A DNA stretch of 64,000 nt from Kluyvera sichuanensis (GCF_014218705.1 NZ_JABBJF010000024.1:22486-86485), one strand, 5' to 3'. Positions 1 to 9,351 are shown, counted from the first letter of the stretch. Made by a program: numbers and translations. The notes: a model not told the origin generated them from the sequence alone.

Positions 1-223
1 GAATTCGCGCCGCAATAGCATTCTGGCTAACTCCATTGGTATCACCATCGGTAAGGACGCTGGCAATCACTTTTTCTTGTGGCGCTCGATTTCGGGGGCC
101 AGCTGAGTCGGGTATAACCAAGAGCAAAAAAAGAACGGCGAAAGTAAATACGCCAGCCCATAAAACCCATTTTTTATGCTTTGCTGAAATTGAGGCCCAT
201 TTCTCTTTTAAGGGGATAAGCAT
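1..223 (-). CDS. traB: TraB, conjugative pilus assembly protein (N-terminal part)
   Basis: Translation of the minus strand from the ATG at 223 gives about 74 residues before the window edge. A short basic N-terminus (MLIPLKEKW) is followed by one hydrophobic membrane segment at about residues 18-38 and a polar periplasmic stretch. This fits the start of TraB/VirB10-type proteins, which span the inner membrane and connect to the outer-membrane secretin in the type IV secretion core. It begins 5 bases after the traK stop, so it is co-transcribed with traK. The identity rests on topology and position after traL-traE-traK. The rest of the gene lies outside the window. Confidence 0.8.
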   Translation of the reverse strand, partial: MLIPLKEKWASISAKHKKWVLWAGVFTFAVLFLLLVIPDSAGPRNRAPQEKVIASVLTDGDTNGVSQNAIAARI

Positions 224-227
224 GATT

Positions 228-1346
228 TTACTCCGCGAGTTTAGGGCGCATGGAATCGTTAGCTTGTTCGTTTGGCTGGATGTTGCGGATAACGAAGTAA
301 GCTTCAGTTCGCTGGCCAGGCTGGAGAGTGTTGCGACTCCATAGTGCTCTTGCTGCAAGCTGAGGATGGGTGCAGAGTGATTCATCAACCATTACTGTTG
401 ATGAACCAGTGTTTTGTGCAACGCCGATGATGACACTGAATTGACTACCCTGAAGATACTGGCCATTTGCAAAGGAGTAGCGAATCTGATCCTGGTCAGT
501 ACCCGTGCGGAAATTACAGTTCGGGATACCAACTCCTGAAGAGAGATTTCCCAGAGAGTATCCGGGTGGAATGTCCCCAAGCGCGATGGTTCGCATTATG
601 TTGCGAATCGTCTCGATGTAATTATCTTTCTGTTCCCATCGCCTGGCTTTGACTTCGCTTCCACCATAGTTGTTATATGCCGCAGGCATAACACCAGAAG
701 TACTCGTGTTGTTCAGCTTTCGTGAAAGCATGAGAGTGGCTTGCACCGGTGCAATTTTCTGAGGTACTAACGACACGGAGATCGCTACACTTTCGTCACC
801 TTTCTCACTGATATAGAGACTTGCCGGGTTACTGTCTGAGGTGGAAACGTAGAGAGCGTTATCTTTTACATTTACAGTTACACCCTCCTGTTTAACTTTC
901 TGCACTACAGGGTGTTCAAACGGTGTAACAAGCCGGTTGATCTGGTTAATCGAAATCGGTACGAGGGTGTTCACGCCAGGCGCAACGATATATTCCAGCC
1001 GAGAAGGAATGACTTCTTTTGTGAGTGGAACGGGACTGGCAATTGCAGCAGGTACTGGTTGAATATTACGGCCATCAATAGCTGGTTCACTCCCGCCATT
1101 GATAGAGTTACTTGCTGGTGGTGTATAGTTGTCAGGATATGGGCGTGTTTCTGTGCTGAGCATTGCCTGAGTTGAGGATGCTGGTCGAGAGGCGAGTTTT
1201 GCAGTGACTTTGGGTTGCGACTGCGCATCAGGCTGCTCAAATACCATGCCTTGATCAACAGACATTTCGCCCGCCGTTACGCTATGGGTCGCTAATGTGG
1301 ACGACGCGGTAAGCAACAGGATAATTATGCGTTTACTATTCAACAT
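228..1346 (-). CDS. traK: TraK, secretin-like outer-membrane component of the conjugative T4SS
   Basis: A 372-residue protein with a signal peptide of about 25 residues ending near THSVTAGE, a low-complexity Ser/Thr/Pro linker to about residue 115, then a beta-rich domain. TraK (the F-type VirB9 counterpart) forms the outer-membrane ring with TraV and TraB. The Ser/Pro linker makes it longer than F TraK (about 240 residues), as in IncA/C and SXT TraK. It sits between traE and traB, the normal order. Unlike the overlapping traL-traE pair upstream, it is separated from traE by 159 bases holding their own promoter and a short leader ORF. Confidence 0.85.
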   Translation of the reverse strand: MLNSKRIIILLLTASSTLATHSVTAGEMSVDQGMVFEQPDAQSQPKVTAKLASRPASSTQAMLSTETRPYPDNYTPPASNSINGGSEPAIDGRNIQPVPAAIASPVPLTKEVIPSRLEYIVAPGVNTLVPISINQINRLVTPFEHPVVQKVKQEGVTVNVKDNALYVSTSDSNPASLYISEKGDESVAISVSLVPQKIAPVQATLMLSRKLNNTSTSGVMPAAYNNYGGSEVKARRWEQKDNYIETIRNIMRTIALGDIPPGYSLGNLSSGVGIPNCNFRTGTDQDQIRYSFANGQYLQGSQFSVIIGVAQNTGSSTVMVDESLCTHPQLAARALWSRNTLQPGQRTEAYFVIRNIQPNEQANDSMRPKLAE

Positions 1347-1414
1347 TTAGCCCCCCGATAAGTGGCAACACTACGTTCATTTTTAAATTGGCTATTACCA
1401 ATCAGAAAATTCAT
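1340..1414 (-). CDS. possible 24-residue leader ORF overlapping the traK start
   Basis: An ATG at 1414 opens a reading frame of 24 codons (MNFLIGNSQFKNERSV...) whose stop TGA overlaps the traK start as ATGTTGA. It lies downstream of a predicted promoter at 1471-1498. Such an overlap would allow translational coupling of traK. The 16-base repeat at 1422-1437 occupies the place where its ribosome-binding site should be. No protein homology is recognisable, and it could be a chance ORF. Confidence 0.35.
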   Translation of the reverse strand: MNFLIGNSQFKNERSVATYRGAKC

Positions 1415-1421
1415 TTCGGCA

Positions 1422-1437
1422 CATCCGTTTTGTTTAC
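1422..1437 (-). repeat. 16-base repeat GTAAACAAAACGGATG, copy 1
   Basis: In gene sense GTAAACAAAACGGATG lies 7 bases before the ATG of the traK leader ORF. An identical copy is at 56151-56166, just before another start codon. Partial copies occur at 46482-46495 and 60745-60757. Confidence 0.55.
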
Positions 1438-1470
1438 TGATTGCTGATTTATTAATCTCTCGCTTAAAGA

Positions 1471-1498
1471 TTTATATCTCGGTTAAATCAACTAACGA
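1471..1498 (-). promoter_or_regulatory. traK promoter of the TTCGTTA class
   Basis: In gene sense, TTTCGTTA is followed after 16 bases by TATAAA, a near-consensus -10. This is one of the best members of the recurrent promoter family of this window and would give traK-traB a promoter separate from traL-traE. Confidence 0.6.
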
Positions 1499-1505
1499 AA
1501 TTCTG

Positions 1506-2132
1506 TCAGGAAGTTCGAGCTGCCGAAGATTTCTGCCTTTGACCTTTGTGTTTATCTTCTTCACTTGGCAGCAACGGTTTGCCACTCTTTATCTCAATGA
1601 ACGTAATAATGGGCCGGTAGCCTTTTACGTTAACAGTAATCTCGTAATAGACTGGCGTGGTCGATGGTTTGCCGGTGATACCTTCGAGAGTTTGGTTACC
1701 GGTGACATAAAAAGTACCAACTGCTAACGGGTCGGTGATAACCCCGACCGGATTAAAAGAAAGCGAGATTCGGTCGCGCTTAATTTGGTCAATCTGGTCG
1801 TCTATTGCTTTCATAACTTTTGTGTAAATTGAAGCGTCAAGAAACGGGCCGATAGAATTCTTGAGTAGATCTAAAGTGGCTGGGTTAGCATTTCCAAAAC
1901 TGTCGGCTATATATAACGCCCATGCCTTCATATAAGAGCTGCTGGCGGCTTTTTCATCCAGCCAGGCTGTTTCTGTAAGGTTTGGCGGAATAATAGTGAT
2001 GGGTTGTGTTTTGGCTAACAGAGCATAACCAAGTACAAGGTTTGCCAGAATCATTGAGGCAGAGATTAACTTGAAACTTTTGTTTTCTAACTGAAGTCCA
2101 ACTAACCCTTTTTTGAAATTATGGATATTCAT
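1506..2132 (-). CDS. traE: TraE, inner-membrane T4SS assembly protein (VirB5/TraE family)
   Basis: A 208-residue protein with a single N-terminal transmembrane segment at about residues 25-45 (SASMILANLVLGYALL) and a soluble periplasmic domain, the classic TraE architecture. F TraE is about 188 residues. TraE is needed for F-type pilus assembly. The start overlaps the traL stop (ATGA), so translation is coupled. The basic, Ser/Lys-rich tail is slightly longer than usual. Confidence 0.85.
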   Translation of the reverse strand: MNIHNFKKGLVGLQLENKSFKLISASMILANLVLGYALLAKTQPITIIPPNLTETAWLDEKAASSSYMKAWALYIADSFGNANPATLDLLKNSIGPFLDASIYTKVMKAIDDQIDQIKRDRISLSFNPVGVITDPLAVGTFYVTGNQTLEGITGKPSTTPVYYEITVNVKGYRPIITFIEIKSGKPLLPSEEDKHKGQRQKSSAARTS

Positions 2133-2413
2133 ACAATAAACTCCCGGTCGAAGGATTCAGGTACAAAAGTGCCACCACCGAATGTGACTCCGAATTTCCA
2201 GTAACAGAGGTGCATAAAATATTTCTCAGAAGCTCGCGCCAGAAAACCGCCATAAACACGTGAAACTACAACACCCAGAATTATCATCGGTAATAATCGT
2301 CCAGTGATAATCCCAACCGCGAGAGCAACGAAAAATGGCATGGCTTCATCAATCGACCAAAAAAATAACTTTGGTGGTTCGTCAATCGAGTGAGAAATAT
2401 AAACAGGTTCCAT
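2129..2413 (-). CDS. traL: TraL, small inner-membrane T4SS protein (VirB3-like)
   Basis: 94 residues with the usual TraL size and order: a polar N-terminus with a PPKLFFWSIDEA motif, two adjacent hydrophobic segments at about residues 27-56, and a cytoplasmic tail. TraL/VirB3 proteins act with the TraC ATPase in pilus assembly. A good ribosome-binding site (AGAGG) precedes the ATG, and the end overlaps traE. Confidence 0.85.
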   Translation of the reverse strand: MEPVYISHSIDEPPKLFFWSIDEAMPFFVALAVGIITGRLLPMIILGVVVSRVYGGFLARASEKYFMHLCYWKFGVTFGGGTFVPESFDREFIV

Positions 2414-2462
2414 GATGACCTCTCATATGAATTTTTTCAGATTTATTGACGACAAAATGCGC

Positions 2463-3281
2463 CTATTTCTGACCAGAGCCTGCAAGCTGAGCCATCATTT
2501 GCATAAGGCCTGCTCCATCTACTGCGCCCTGAACAATGGCTGACTTATCACCGTAGACAACAATGTTTGTAGGGGTCTTTTGGATACCAAGCTGACCTGC
2601 TTCACGAACGTCGTCGGCTATCTTGCTGGACGGCCTGGCCGCATTGATACATTCAAGTAAGCGGTTCGGGTCTAAACCAGTTTCGCGGGCGATTTGGTCT
2701 AGCGGTGCGCTAAGACCGTGCCCGTCAGATTGGCTGTAGCGGAATAACGCTTTAGATAACTGGAAGAAAGATGGATTTCCTCCCTGCTCAACAGCACACT
2801 CCGCTGCTAAAGCTTCAGTACGGGAAGCCTGCCCGTGAACAGGAACATGTTTGAAAACCATCGCAATATTCCCTTGTGATGAATCCACGAGATCCATAAC
2901 GATTGGGAAATGTTGTTTGCAGTACTGACATTCAAAATCGGAATACTCAATGATATAGAACTGAGCATCCGGGTTCCCATAAATACGTTCGTTGTCCGTA
3001 GAAGGCGCATAGGCGGTATCGGGTTTGTTTCCAGTCCGGTAACCGACATTGGATTGTTTCTGCGATTCAGGTTTTAGGCCCGCTGCATTAATGTATTTTG
3101 CAAATGCGTCCAGTAGTTCGCTTTTGTTGTTTACTACGGGCTTGTGAGTCTCAGCAACGATCGCTAGGTCATTAAGAAGTTGGGACTGTCTATCGATTTG
3201 GTAAGTAAAAAATGCAGCCGTGCTTACCATAACCATGAGCGGAATTCCAAATATAAGAGAGTTCAAAATGTTCTTTTTCAT
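2463..3281 (-). CDS. DsbA/DsbC-like thiol-disulfide oxidoreductase, membrane anchored
   Basis: 272 residues: an N-terminal membrane anchor (about residues 8-27), a linker, then a thioredoxin-fold domain with the active-site motif CQYC at 118-121 (context YSDFECQYCK) and a later cis-proline loop (KTPTNIVV). This places it among the periplasmic Thioredoxin_4 DsbA/DsbG-like enzymes. It probably handles disulfides of transfer proteins. Its start overlaps the stop of the upstream 97-residue gene (ATGA), and it leads the traL-traE block. A second DsbA-like protein with the same layout is at 10093-10992. Confidence 0.8.
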   Translation of the reverse strand: MKKNILNSLIFGIPLMVMVSTAAFFTYQIDRQSQLLNDLAIVAETHKPVVNNKSELLDAFAKYINAAGLKPESQKQSNVGYRTGNKPDTAYAPSTDNERIYGNPDAQFYIIEYSDFECQYCKQHFPIVMDLVDSSQGNIAMVFKHVPVHGQASRTEALAAECAVEQGGNPSFFQLSKALFRYSQSDGHGLSAPLDQIARETGLDPNRLLECINAARPSSKIADDVREAGQLGIQKTPTNIVVYGDKSAIVQGAVDGAGLMQMMAQLAGSGQK

Positions 3282-3571
3282 TTGTAGCCTCTTGATTGCT
3301 GCAATTGTTCCGGCGTATAGATTTCGTTTGGCTTTTGGACTTTGACCTGAGACGCCTCAGCAGCTTTTTGCTTTTTAAGATAGGGCAGTATGATTTCAGC
3401 CATGTCTTTGTTCAGGACATCCCGTGACTGAGGGTAAGTTGATGCCGTGATCTTCTGATTGAGGATACGGATTTTTTCTGGGACATCAGAAATTAGCAAA
3501 TAGCTAATCATCCCTACGGTAAACGTCAGGCAGAGCAGGGCAGAAAGAATAAATGGTTTCGAATTAGTCAT
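3278..3571 (-). CDS. small membrane-anchored periplasmic protein of the tra operon
   Basis: 97 residues: a transmembrane segment or uncleaved signal at about residues 8-27, then a charged helical periplasmic part rich in Lys and Gln. GAGG precedes the ATG. The stop overlaps the start of the DsbA-like gene, and it is the first gene after a terminator, so it should head the operon continuing to traL, traE and perhaps traK. I recognise no family. Its co-translation suggests a partner of the oxidoreductase or a T4SS accessory factor. Confidence 0.65.
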   Translation of the reverse strand: MTNSKPFILSALLCLTFTVGMISYLLISDVPEKIRILNQKITASTYPQSRDVLNKDMAEIILPYLKKQKAAEASQVKVQKPNEIYTPEQLQQSRGYK

Positions 3572-3612
3572 GCATCACCTCGCACAGCTAATTTAACAAA
3601 CATGAAATATTG

Positions 3613-3650
3613 AGGAAAAAGAAAAGCACCGCAAATTGAGGTGCTTTTCT
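3613..3650 (-). terminator. Rho-independent terminator after the DUF4400 gene
   Basis: A perfect 10-base-pair stem (GAAAAGCACC at 3621-3630 with GGTGCTTTTC at 3640-3649), followed on the minus strand by a T-rich run. It separates the traI-traD operon from the downstream traL operon. Confidence 0.8.
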
Positions 3651-3655
3651 TAAGG

Positions 3656-4306
3656 TTAAATACGTTTTGGTAGGTTTGAAATAAGTAGAGATGAACCAAT
3701 AGGAATCATTACTATCATTATGAGTGCCCCGATCATTGGAGGCACAGGTAACGGTATAAAAAGCGACAGGAGAACGCTATATACACCCCAGCCAATCAAT
3801 ACCATGCTACGACGGTTAAGAAACGGACTGGCATATCCAAAGTTATATCTTTTTGCCATCCACCGCATTACCCCTGCAAACAGAGACGGGATGATGACCA
3901 CGGCCATGTACGGTAACCAATACATATCAAGTGTTAAACGATACATAATCATGTAGAGCCAATAATTCAGGTTCTCGGCAATGTTCTGGAAAAGCCCAAC
4001 AAAGTATTTCAGTGGCCCGCCGTGGTTGGCCATGTCGCTGGGAGGAAGCTGGTAAAAATCCTTTAACGCCTTATCAATCCCCGTATTTACAAATGCTTCA
4101 GTATAATTGTCGCGAGCCTTTTGCAATACCATGACGAAATCTTTTTCGCCTATCATTTTATGACCCCATGCGATTTCTTTCAGAGCATTAGACTTAAAAT
4201 ACTCAACCGGAAAGAAGACAGAGATAAAAAGGAGAATCGTCGAACTCCAGATGATCAGTGTCTTTATCGTCTTAGGCCACTTTTCCTCATTCAACTTATC
4301 AGACAT
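3656..4306 (-). CDS. DUF4400 family integral membrane protein (TraJ-like of SXT/IncA/C systems)
   Basis: 216 residues with about four membrane segments: one near residues 17-35, one around 120-140, and a C-terminal hairpin ending in an Ile/Pro-rich segment. A periplasmic loop of about 80 residues follows the first. Topology and position after traD match the DUF4400 membrane proteins of MOBH elements, often called TraJ there but unrelated to the F regulator TraJ. It may work with the coupling protein. It overlaps the upstream 128-residue gene by 16 bases. Confidence 0.65.
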   Translation of the reverse strand: MSDKLNEEKWPKTIKTLIIWSSTILLFISVFFPVEYFKSNALKEIAWGHKMIGEKDFVMVLQKARDNYTEAFVNTGIDKALKDFYQLPPSDMANHGGPLKYFVGLFQNIAENLNYWLYMIMYRLTLDMYWLPYMAVVIIPSLFAGVMRWMAKRYNFGYASPFLNRRSMVLIGWGVYSVLLSLFIPLPVPPMIGALIMIVMIPIGSSLLISNLPKRI

Positions 4307-4677
4307 TCGATATCCCCAATCTTCGCCTTCCTCCCAGCCTGGATAATCAGTTCGTTGGTTAGCTTTCTCGGGAGATTTATCCGTGAAGTAATTTCACAGA
4401 AATTCAACGTGTGTTGAAGTTCCCGGCAAACGAACAAGCCAAGCTCAATGATATAGATCGCAAGCCGCTCCCAGTCATTCAGCTCCTGCTCGTTGTCCTG
4501 ATGATAAGCTTTGATAGCGGAGCTCACTGCTGCACCAACGCGTTCATCAGGAGTAAGGGTTTTCAGTAGAGCTAACATTTGCCCAGTGATGCCATCAACA
4601 CATGGCCAGATCATGGTCAAACCGTCATATGAGGCTTGATCATCTTTACGCTTTAATAGAGTTTTGGTTTTAATCAT
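4291..4677 (-). CDS. conserved small protein between traD and the DUF4400 gene
   Basis: 128 residues, soluble and mostly helical, with no signal or membrane segment. GAGGGG precedes the ATG, which follows the traD stop by two bases. A small cytoplasmic gene at this place is typical of MOBH transfer operons, where it is named only by position. I do not recognise a domain. Translation is likely coupled to traD. Confidence 0.65.
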   Translation of the reverse strand: MIKTKTLLKRKDDQASYDGLTMIWPCVDGITGQMLALLKTLTPDERVGAAVSSAIKAYHQDNEQELNDWERLAIYIIELGLFVCRELQHTLNFCEITSRINLPRKLTNELIIQAGRKAKIGDIECLIS

Positions 4678-4679
4678 AT

Positions 4680-6656
4680 TTACCCCTCGGCGCTGATACG
4701 TGATTTTTCACCACGAACCTTTTGTTGACGTTCGTAGATTGAAAGGTACTTTTTAGCGATAGTTCGGACATCGCTTAACTCGGACTCATTCCTCGGCATT
4801 AATATGACGGGGACTTTACCTTTTACTATTTTATTAGCCTGATTTATGGCCATGCATTCGAGGTTGGGTAACCAACCTAGCAGTTGAGATTGAAATAACT
4901 CGCCTTCTTCCTCCATCAATCGTTCCCCGACACTGCCGGTGATTTGTTCAGGATCTGCACCTGCGCTGGAGCCATGACCACGCATAATATATTTGAACTT
5001 TGTCGGTGGTACTCGTTTCATGACTGCTTCCTGGGCATCAGGATCTGGTGTGCGTAGCGCCGTAAAGTGGTTCGTATTGGTTATAACCTGCTTCATTTTG
5101 GCTTCTGAACCGAGACGGGCTTCGAAGTCGGAAGTCGATTGCGACGAAATAAATAAGCGGAACCCAGCACCACGGGTTTTATTCAACATTTTAATAACTT
5201 GGTCATTAATAACTTCAGCTGCTTCATCGATTAACACCATTACAGAAGCCAAGTCCTGACCACCAGGTTTTAAAAAATTGTACACAGTCGAGCTAACAGA
5301 TGTTATATCAGACAGGAAAATAGAACCGACCGCAGATCCAGTCTCAGCATCTGCAAGGGAATTTAACCCCAAATACAACATTCCCCCGGTAGTGATGATA
5401 TCCTGAATATTCGAAATTGGACGAGTATCATTCAGTTCATCTTCATCAGCACTGTCAGGGGATAACAACTCTGACATAAACCCTTGAGTTAGTTGACTAA
5501 GAATTGGCATCACGTTCAGAATCATTTTCTGGAAGTGTTCGCGCTGATGACCGAACATATCAATACCGGCTTCAATTGAAGTATCGCCTTTCCCTTTATT
5601 ACCTTTAATGTCATTTCGGTAAATGTCTGCACATATTTCTGCTATTTCTTTTGGGCCTTTAATTTTAGACGAGTAACGGTCAATTTTCGCCTGTAAAATA
5701 ATGTCGAAATCGGACTCTCCTAAAGTCTTGTGGCCGAATTTAGTGATGGCCATAATCAATAGAGATGCTAATGAAGAGATGTCAGCACTCAGTTGTGATT
5801 TAATATTGCGTAAAGTCGGTTTGATTTCACAGATTTTCATCAGCTCAACAACCGTAGTTAATGACATAATACCAAATGAAACAAACGGATCGCTCGTACT
5901 ATCAGCACGTTGAATAACCGATGTAATTCTGTTAGCTACCTCGCCAGCCTGAGTGTAGTTAGTAATTGGAGATATTCGAGCTGATTTTTCAGGATGCGCC
6001 AATGAAACGTAATTATATTTCGTTGAGCGATCCACCAATTCCAGACAGAACTTCATCCATTCAGCCAGTTCTTCATCATTTTTGGGGTCAATGAGGATTA
6101 GTGGTTGTTTTTTTAGTGCGGCTTGAAGAATAAGTAGTTTAAAATATGTTGTTTTGCCTGAGCCGGTTGTGCCAGTTATAAGCGTATGCAACGATAAAAG
6201 TTCTTCAGAAATTCCGATCCATTCGTTTTTTTTACCTAGCGCATGAATCCAGCCGAGGCCCATAAAATTTTTGGATGGTTTGGCTACAAATTTCTTTATG
6301 TCACGCTTTATCAACTCAGATGCCAGTTGACCCTCATTCTGGCCCCACTCAAAGCCTCTGCAAATAAGATAGCTGTCAGGCTCACGAATCATCTGTTCGA
6401 TAAATGATTTCATGTCCATTACGAGTGGTTTTGGTTTTCGCTTCAGGCGGCGTTTGTGCGTATAAATATCCCATGCTGCCGGGAGACTACGAATACCATA
6501 AGCAGCCTGGACTGCAACTGAGAGGTAACAGGGTAGAGATGGCATGTTAAACAGTGTATTAACCCCGATAGTTGCGGCTATACCTGCTGTCCAACCAAGA
6601 GTCTCAAGGCCTTCAAAATTTGTGCGCCAACGTAAGTTATATTTCCACTCACTCAT
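4680..6656 (-). CDS. traD: TraD, VirD4-type coupling protein (T4CP ATPase)
   Basis: 658 residues from the ATG at 6656, chosen because GGTGG precedes it and it overlaps the traI stop. There are hydrophobic segments in the first 60 residues, then a RecA-like ATPase with Walker A GTTGSGKT at about 162-169, a Walker B-like VLIDEA, and a later motif region (FISSQSTSDFEAR). TraD links the relaxase-DNA complex to the secretion channel and powers DNA export. Length and traI-traD order fit the TraD/TraG coupling proteins of MOBH elements. Confidence 0.93.
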   Translation of the reverse strand: MSEWKYNLRWRTNFEGLETLGWTAGIAATIGVNTLFNMPSLPCYLSVAVQAAYGIRSLPAAWDIYTHKRRLKRKPKPLVMDMKSFIEQMIREPDSYLICRGFEWGQNEGQLASELIKRDIKKFVAKPSKNFMGLGWIHALGKKNEWIGISEELLSLHTLITGTTGSGKTTYFKLLILQAALKKQPLILIDPKNDEELAEWMKFCLELVDRSTKYNYVSLAHPEKSARISPITNYTQAGEVANRITSVIQRADSTSDPFVSFGIMSLTTVVELMKICEIKPTLRNIKSQLSADISSLASLLIMAITKFGHKTLGESDFDIILQAKIDRYSSKIKGPKEIAEICADIYRNDIKGNKGKGDTSIEAGIDMFGHQREHFQKMILNVMPILSQLTQGFMSELLSPDSADEDELNDTRPISNIQDIITTGGMLYLGLNSLADAETGSAVGSIFLSDITSVSSTVYNFLKPGGQDLASVMVLIDEAAEVINDQVIKMLNKTRGAGFRLFISSQSTSDFEARLGSEAKMKQVITNTNHFTALRTPDPDAQEAVMKRVPPTKFKYIMRGHGSSAGADPEQITGSVGERLMEEEGELFQSQLLGWLPNLECMAINQANKIVKGKVPVILMPRNESELSDVRTIAKKYLSIYERQQKVRGEKSRISAEG

Positions 6657-9351
6657 CTTTATCCACCATTTGATTATGCATTCGTTCACTATTAGGAAGA
6701 ATGTAGTCAACACCGGTCTTTGAATAGAAATCAAAGTGCATCAGCATAATCTTCTGCAATTGAGTAATATCAATGCCGAGTTCATCCGCAATACGTCGCT
6801 TTAAGGCAACGCTTACGGCAATGACAGGCTCTCCAGAATAGGTTCGCTTCAGCATACCTTTTGAAATCATTTCATTGCATAAATCTGTAATGTTGTAATC
6901 TTTATCAGAAACATCAGTTAAAGCAGAGTAAAGCAGATCGTTAAACTTCCCATCCATCAGCAAGTCGATATCATTATTAAGTTCTTTTCTGAGATATAAG
7001 CACTTCTGAGTACGATGGAAATAATACTGGGCTGGGGCTTCCATAAACCTTTGCCATAACCAGTTGGAGTCCTGAAGCAGAGCATAATTACGCTCATCAA
7101 AATCTTTATCAATAGCAATGATTAAGTGGCCTGATTCAATGAAAAGATCGTCTGAGTGGTCGGTAACATATTTAACGAGAAATTCTTTGGCCGCTTCAAG
7201 ACCAGATACGTATAGCTGACTAAATTTATCGTAAAATTTTACGTTAGCCGGTATGTTGGCCGAAGTATCCGCATGAGCCGAGTAACCAAAATCGTTATCA
7301 GCTTTCACGTCATCCTGCCACATGGAATCATAATCTTCGTAAATTGAATAATCATCAATTACCTCACCAGACTGAATGCCGGTATCGACAGCATCCTGGT
7401 GCAGCTGAATTTCCTTTAATGCCTGACGGGTAGGTGAGGGCTGGGTCTGATCCAATGCATCGCTTGAAGTTGGTTCGTTGCTATTATACGAGTTGATGAT
7501 TGAATGAAACTCAAGGGTTTCGTTCAGAGTTTTATGGTTTGGTTCTTTTATAAGTGAACTGGGTACAGAGAACTCAATCTCTGTTTGTGCCGATGCCAGG
7601 GTTTCTTTGAGGGAAAGACGGCGCTTGGGTTCATTATTCTCCGACACTGGCTTTGGTTGATTATCTTTGAGCCCTTTTGATTCCCCGCTGCCCGCCAGCT
7701 CAGTTGTTGGTGAATTAGTGTCATCCAGACAATCTTTTTGATTTTTGGTACTGGTATTTCTTTCCTTTACACGATTGTAGTCCTCATCAGAAAGCAGATT
7801 GAGCTTATGCAGCAGTTCGTGGGCGTTTTCCGGCGTAACCTGTCGGTTTCCAAAAATACTCTCCAGTGGAGATTCCTGTTCATCAGCAATGATTGTTCCG
7901 CCCTGTAAAACTGAGCGGTCGACCTCATTCGGTATTCCGGTTGACGGAACCGGCTTCTGACCAATGTAGGGTTCGCTTTCGACGAGTTTTGGCTGGTTTG
8001 GCCTCCCGGTCAGGTATTCCACCCATTTACCTTCAATACGGATGCGGCTGCTGCATGGTAGAGGGTCAACAGTATCGACAAATAGTACTTCTGGAGATAT
8101 CAGAAGGATGCAGCTCAACGCAACTTTAGGGTCTTTGCTTTCTCTTGAACTTTTATCATTCAAGATATGAGGGGCAATACGCCAGTATGCAGTGTCATCG
8201 TCCTGGTGAACGTTTGGTCGACAGAGATGATAACTTAGCATCAGGTCAGCCAGACTATTCTGGGTTTGTGGAATAACAGCGCCGGAGTTCCTAACGGTCT
8301 CAATAATATCCTTGACCGCAACACCCCAGACGATGAATACGCCATAGGTAGTCACCCATACAGGGCTTCCTGGCTTGTTGGGAATCCAATCTCCTTTTTT
8401 CAATCTATGGCGCATGGCATCAACTACACGCTGAACCGCAGGTACACCTGACTGGCTTGCACGAATCGCATCACCGGCGTACTGCCGCATATCATAGTTA
8501 ACGGATGCTGAGTCGGCGGCCTTAATGGTAGTGAGGATCTTGTTTTTGACGTCCTGACCACTGATTTTTTCTGCATTGAGCTGCGCACTGGCATTCAGTG
8601 CCCGGGTCAATTCATTGAAAATATCATTCCCGCCGTTAAGAAGGTAAACATGCATTTCTTTTGGCATGATCATCAACAACATATTGCTCGTGCTGGAGGT
8701 ATGCTGGCGGTGACGGCCTGGTTTCCATACAAGATAGTATCTTTTTACATTGTTCTCTTTTGCCCAGACATGGATTGGTTCATGGCCTGGAGGCCAGTGA
8801 ATTTTCCCGTCTTCGTTCCATACTTCAAAATCGGTAAATGGTTTCCCGAGGTCATGAAGTAGCCCACCAGCTGCGACTGCAAGTCGCCATGCTAATGCAC
8901 GATTTGATTTATGTACGGGAACCGCCATTGAATCAAACTCGATGTTTTTAGAACGCCGGATACACTGGAAACACACTTCCAATGAATGACGCAACAATCC
9001 GGTTGCAGCACGGTGATGATGGTTTTCGGATGCCGGGAAGAGGTGAACAAAGTTAGCGAAATTTATCAGCATAGGAAGAATAAGCTGATTAAACTCAGAG
9101 TCCCTAATATCCAGTTCTCGTTTAATCGCCATCACAAGTGGTTTCTGGTAATGACGTAATACGTACTCACCCGGTACTTGAGCCGGGAATCCGATTTCGC
9201 TTGCCGGATAGCGCATATTATCTCGTGATGAAATGAGTTTCCCGATTTCTTCATCTACTGACATATCGATTTCGTCACCGAATAGATCAGTGGTAGCCTT
9301 TTTGTTATCAGGCAAAAAAGTATTCAGAATATTTTTAATGTGTCTCAGCAT
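6649..9351 (-). CDS. traI: TraI, MOBH-type relaxase (TraI_2, HD-domain)
   Basis: 900 residues. The N-terminal third has the metal-binding pattern of MOBH relaxases: HHH at 111-113 (ENHHHRAATG), LLRHSLEV at 119-126 and the HD motif in GGLLHDLGKP at 162-171. The middle is a low-complexity acidic/Ser-rich linker, and a C-terminal domain of about 200 residues resembles the TraI_2 C-terminal region. It should nick oriT and pilot the strand. No helicase domain is fused. A separate helicase gene lies nearby at 11032-12507. The traI end overlaps traD by eight bases. Confidence 0.93.
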   Translation of the reverse strand: MLRHIKNILNTFLPDNKKATTDLFGDEIDMSVDEEIGKLISSRDNMRYPASEIGFPAQVPGEYVLRHYQKPLVMAIKRELDIRDSEFNQLILPMLINFANFVHLFPASENHHHRAATGLLRHSLEVCFQCIRRSKNIEFDSMAVPVHKSNRALAWRLAVAAGGLLHDLGKPFTDFEVWNEDGKIHWPPGHEPIHVWAKENNVKRYYLVWKPGRHRQHTSSTSNMLLMIMPKEMHVYLLNGGNDIFNELTRALNASAQLNAEKISGQDVKNKILTTIKAADSASVNYDMRQYAGDAIRASQSGVPAVQRVVDAMRHRLKKGDWIPNKPGSPVWVTTYGVFIVWGVAVKDIIETVRNSGAVIPQTQNSLADLMLSYHLCRPNVHQDDDTAYWRIAPHILNDKSSRESKDPKVALSCILLISPEVLFVDTVDPLPCSSRIRIEGKWVEYLTGRPNQPKLVESEPYIGQKPVPSTGIPNEVDRSVLQGGTIIADEQESPLESIFGNRQVTPENAHELLHKLNLLSDEDYNRVKERNTSTKNQKDCLDDTNSPTTELAGSGESKGLKDNQPKPVSENNEPKRRLSLKETLASAQTEIEFSVPSSLIKEPNHKTLNETLEFHSIINSYNSNEPTSSDALDQTQPSPTRQALKEIQLHQDAVDTGIQSGEVIDDYSIYEDYDSMWQDDVKADNDFGYSAHADTSANIPANVKFYDKFSQLYVSGLEAAKEFLVKYVTDHSDDLFIESGHLIIAIDKDFDERNYALLQDSNWLWQRFMEAPAQYYFHRTQKCLYLRKELNNDIDLLMDGKFNDLLYSALTDVSDKDYNITDLCNEMISKGMLKRTYSGEPVIAVSVALKRRIADELGIDITQLQKIMLMHFDFYSKTGVDYILPNSERMHNQMVDKDE

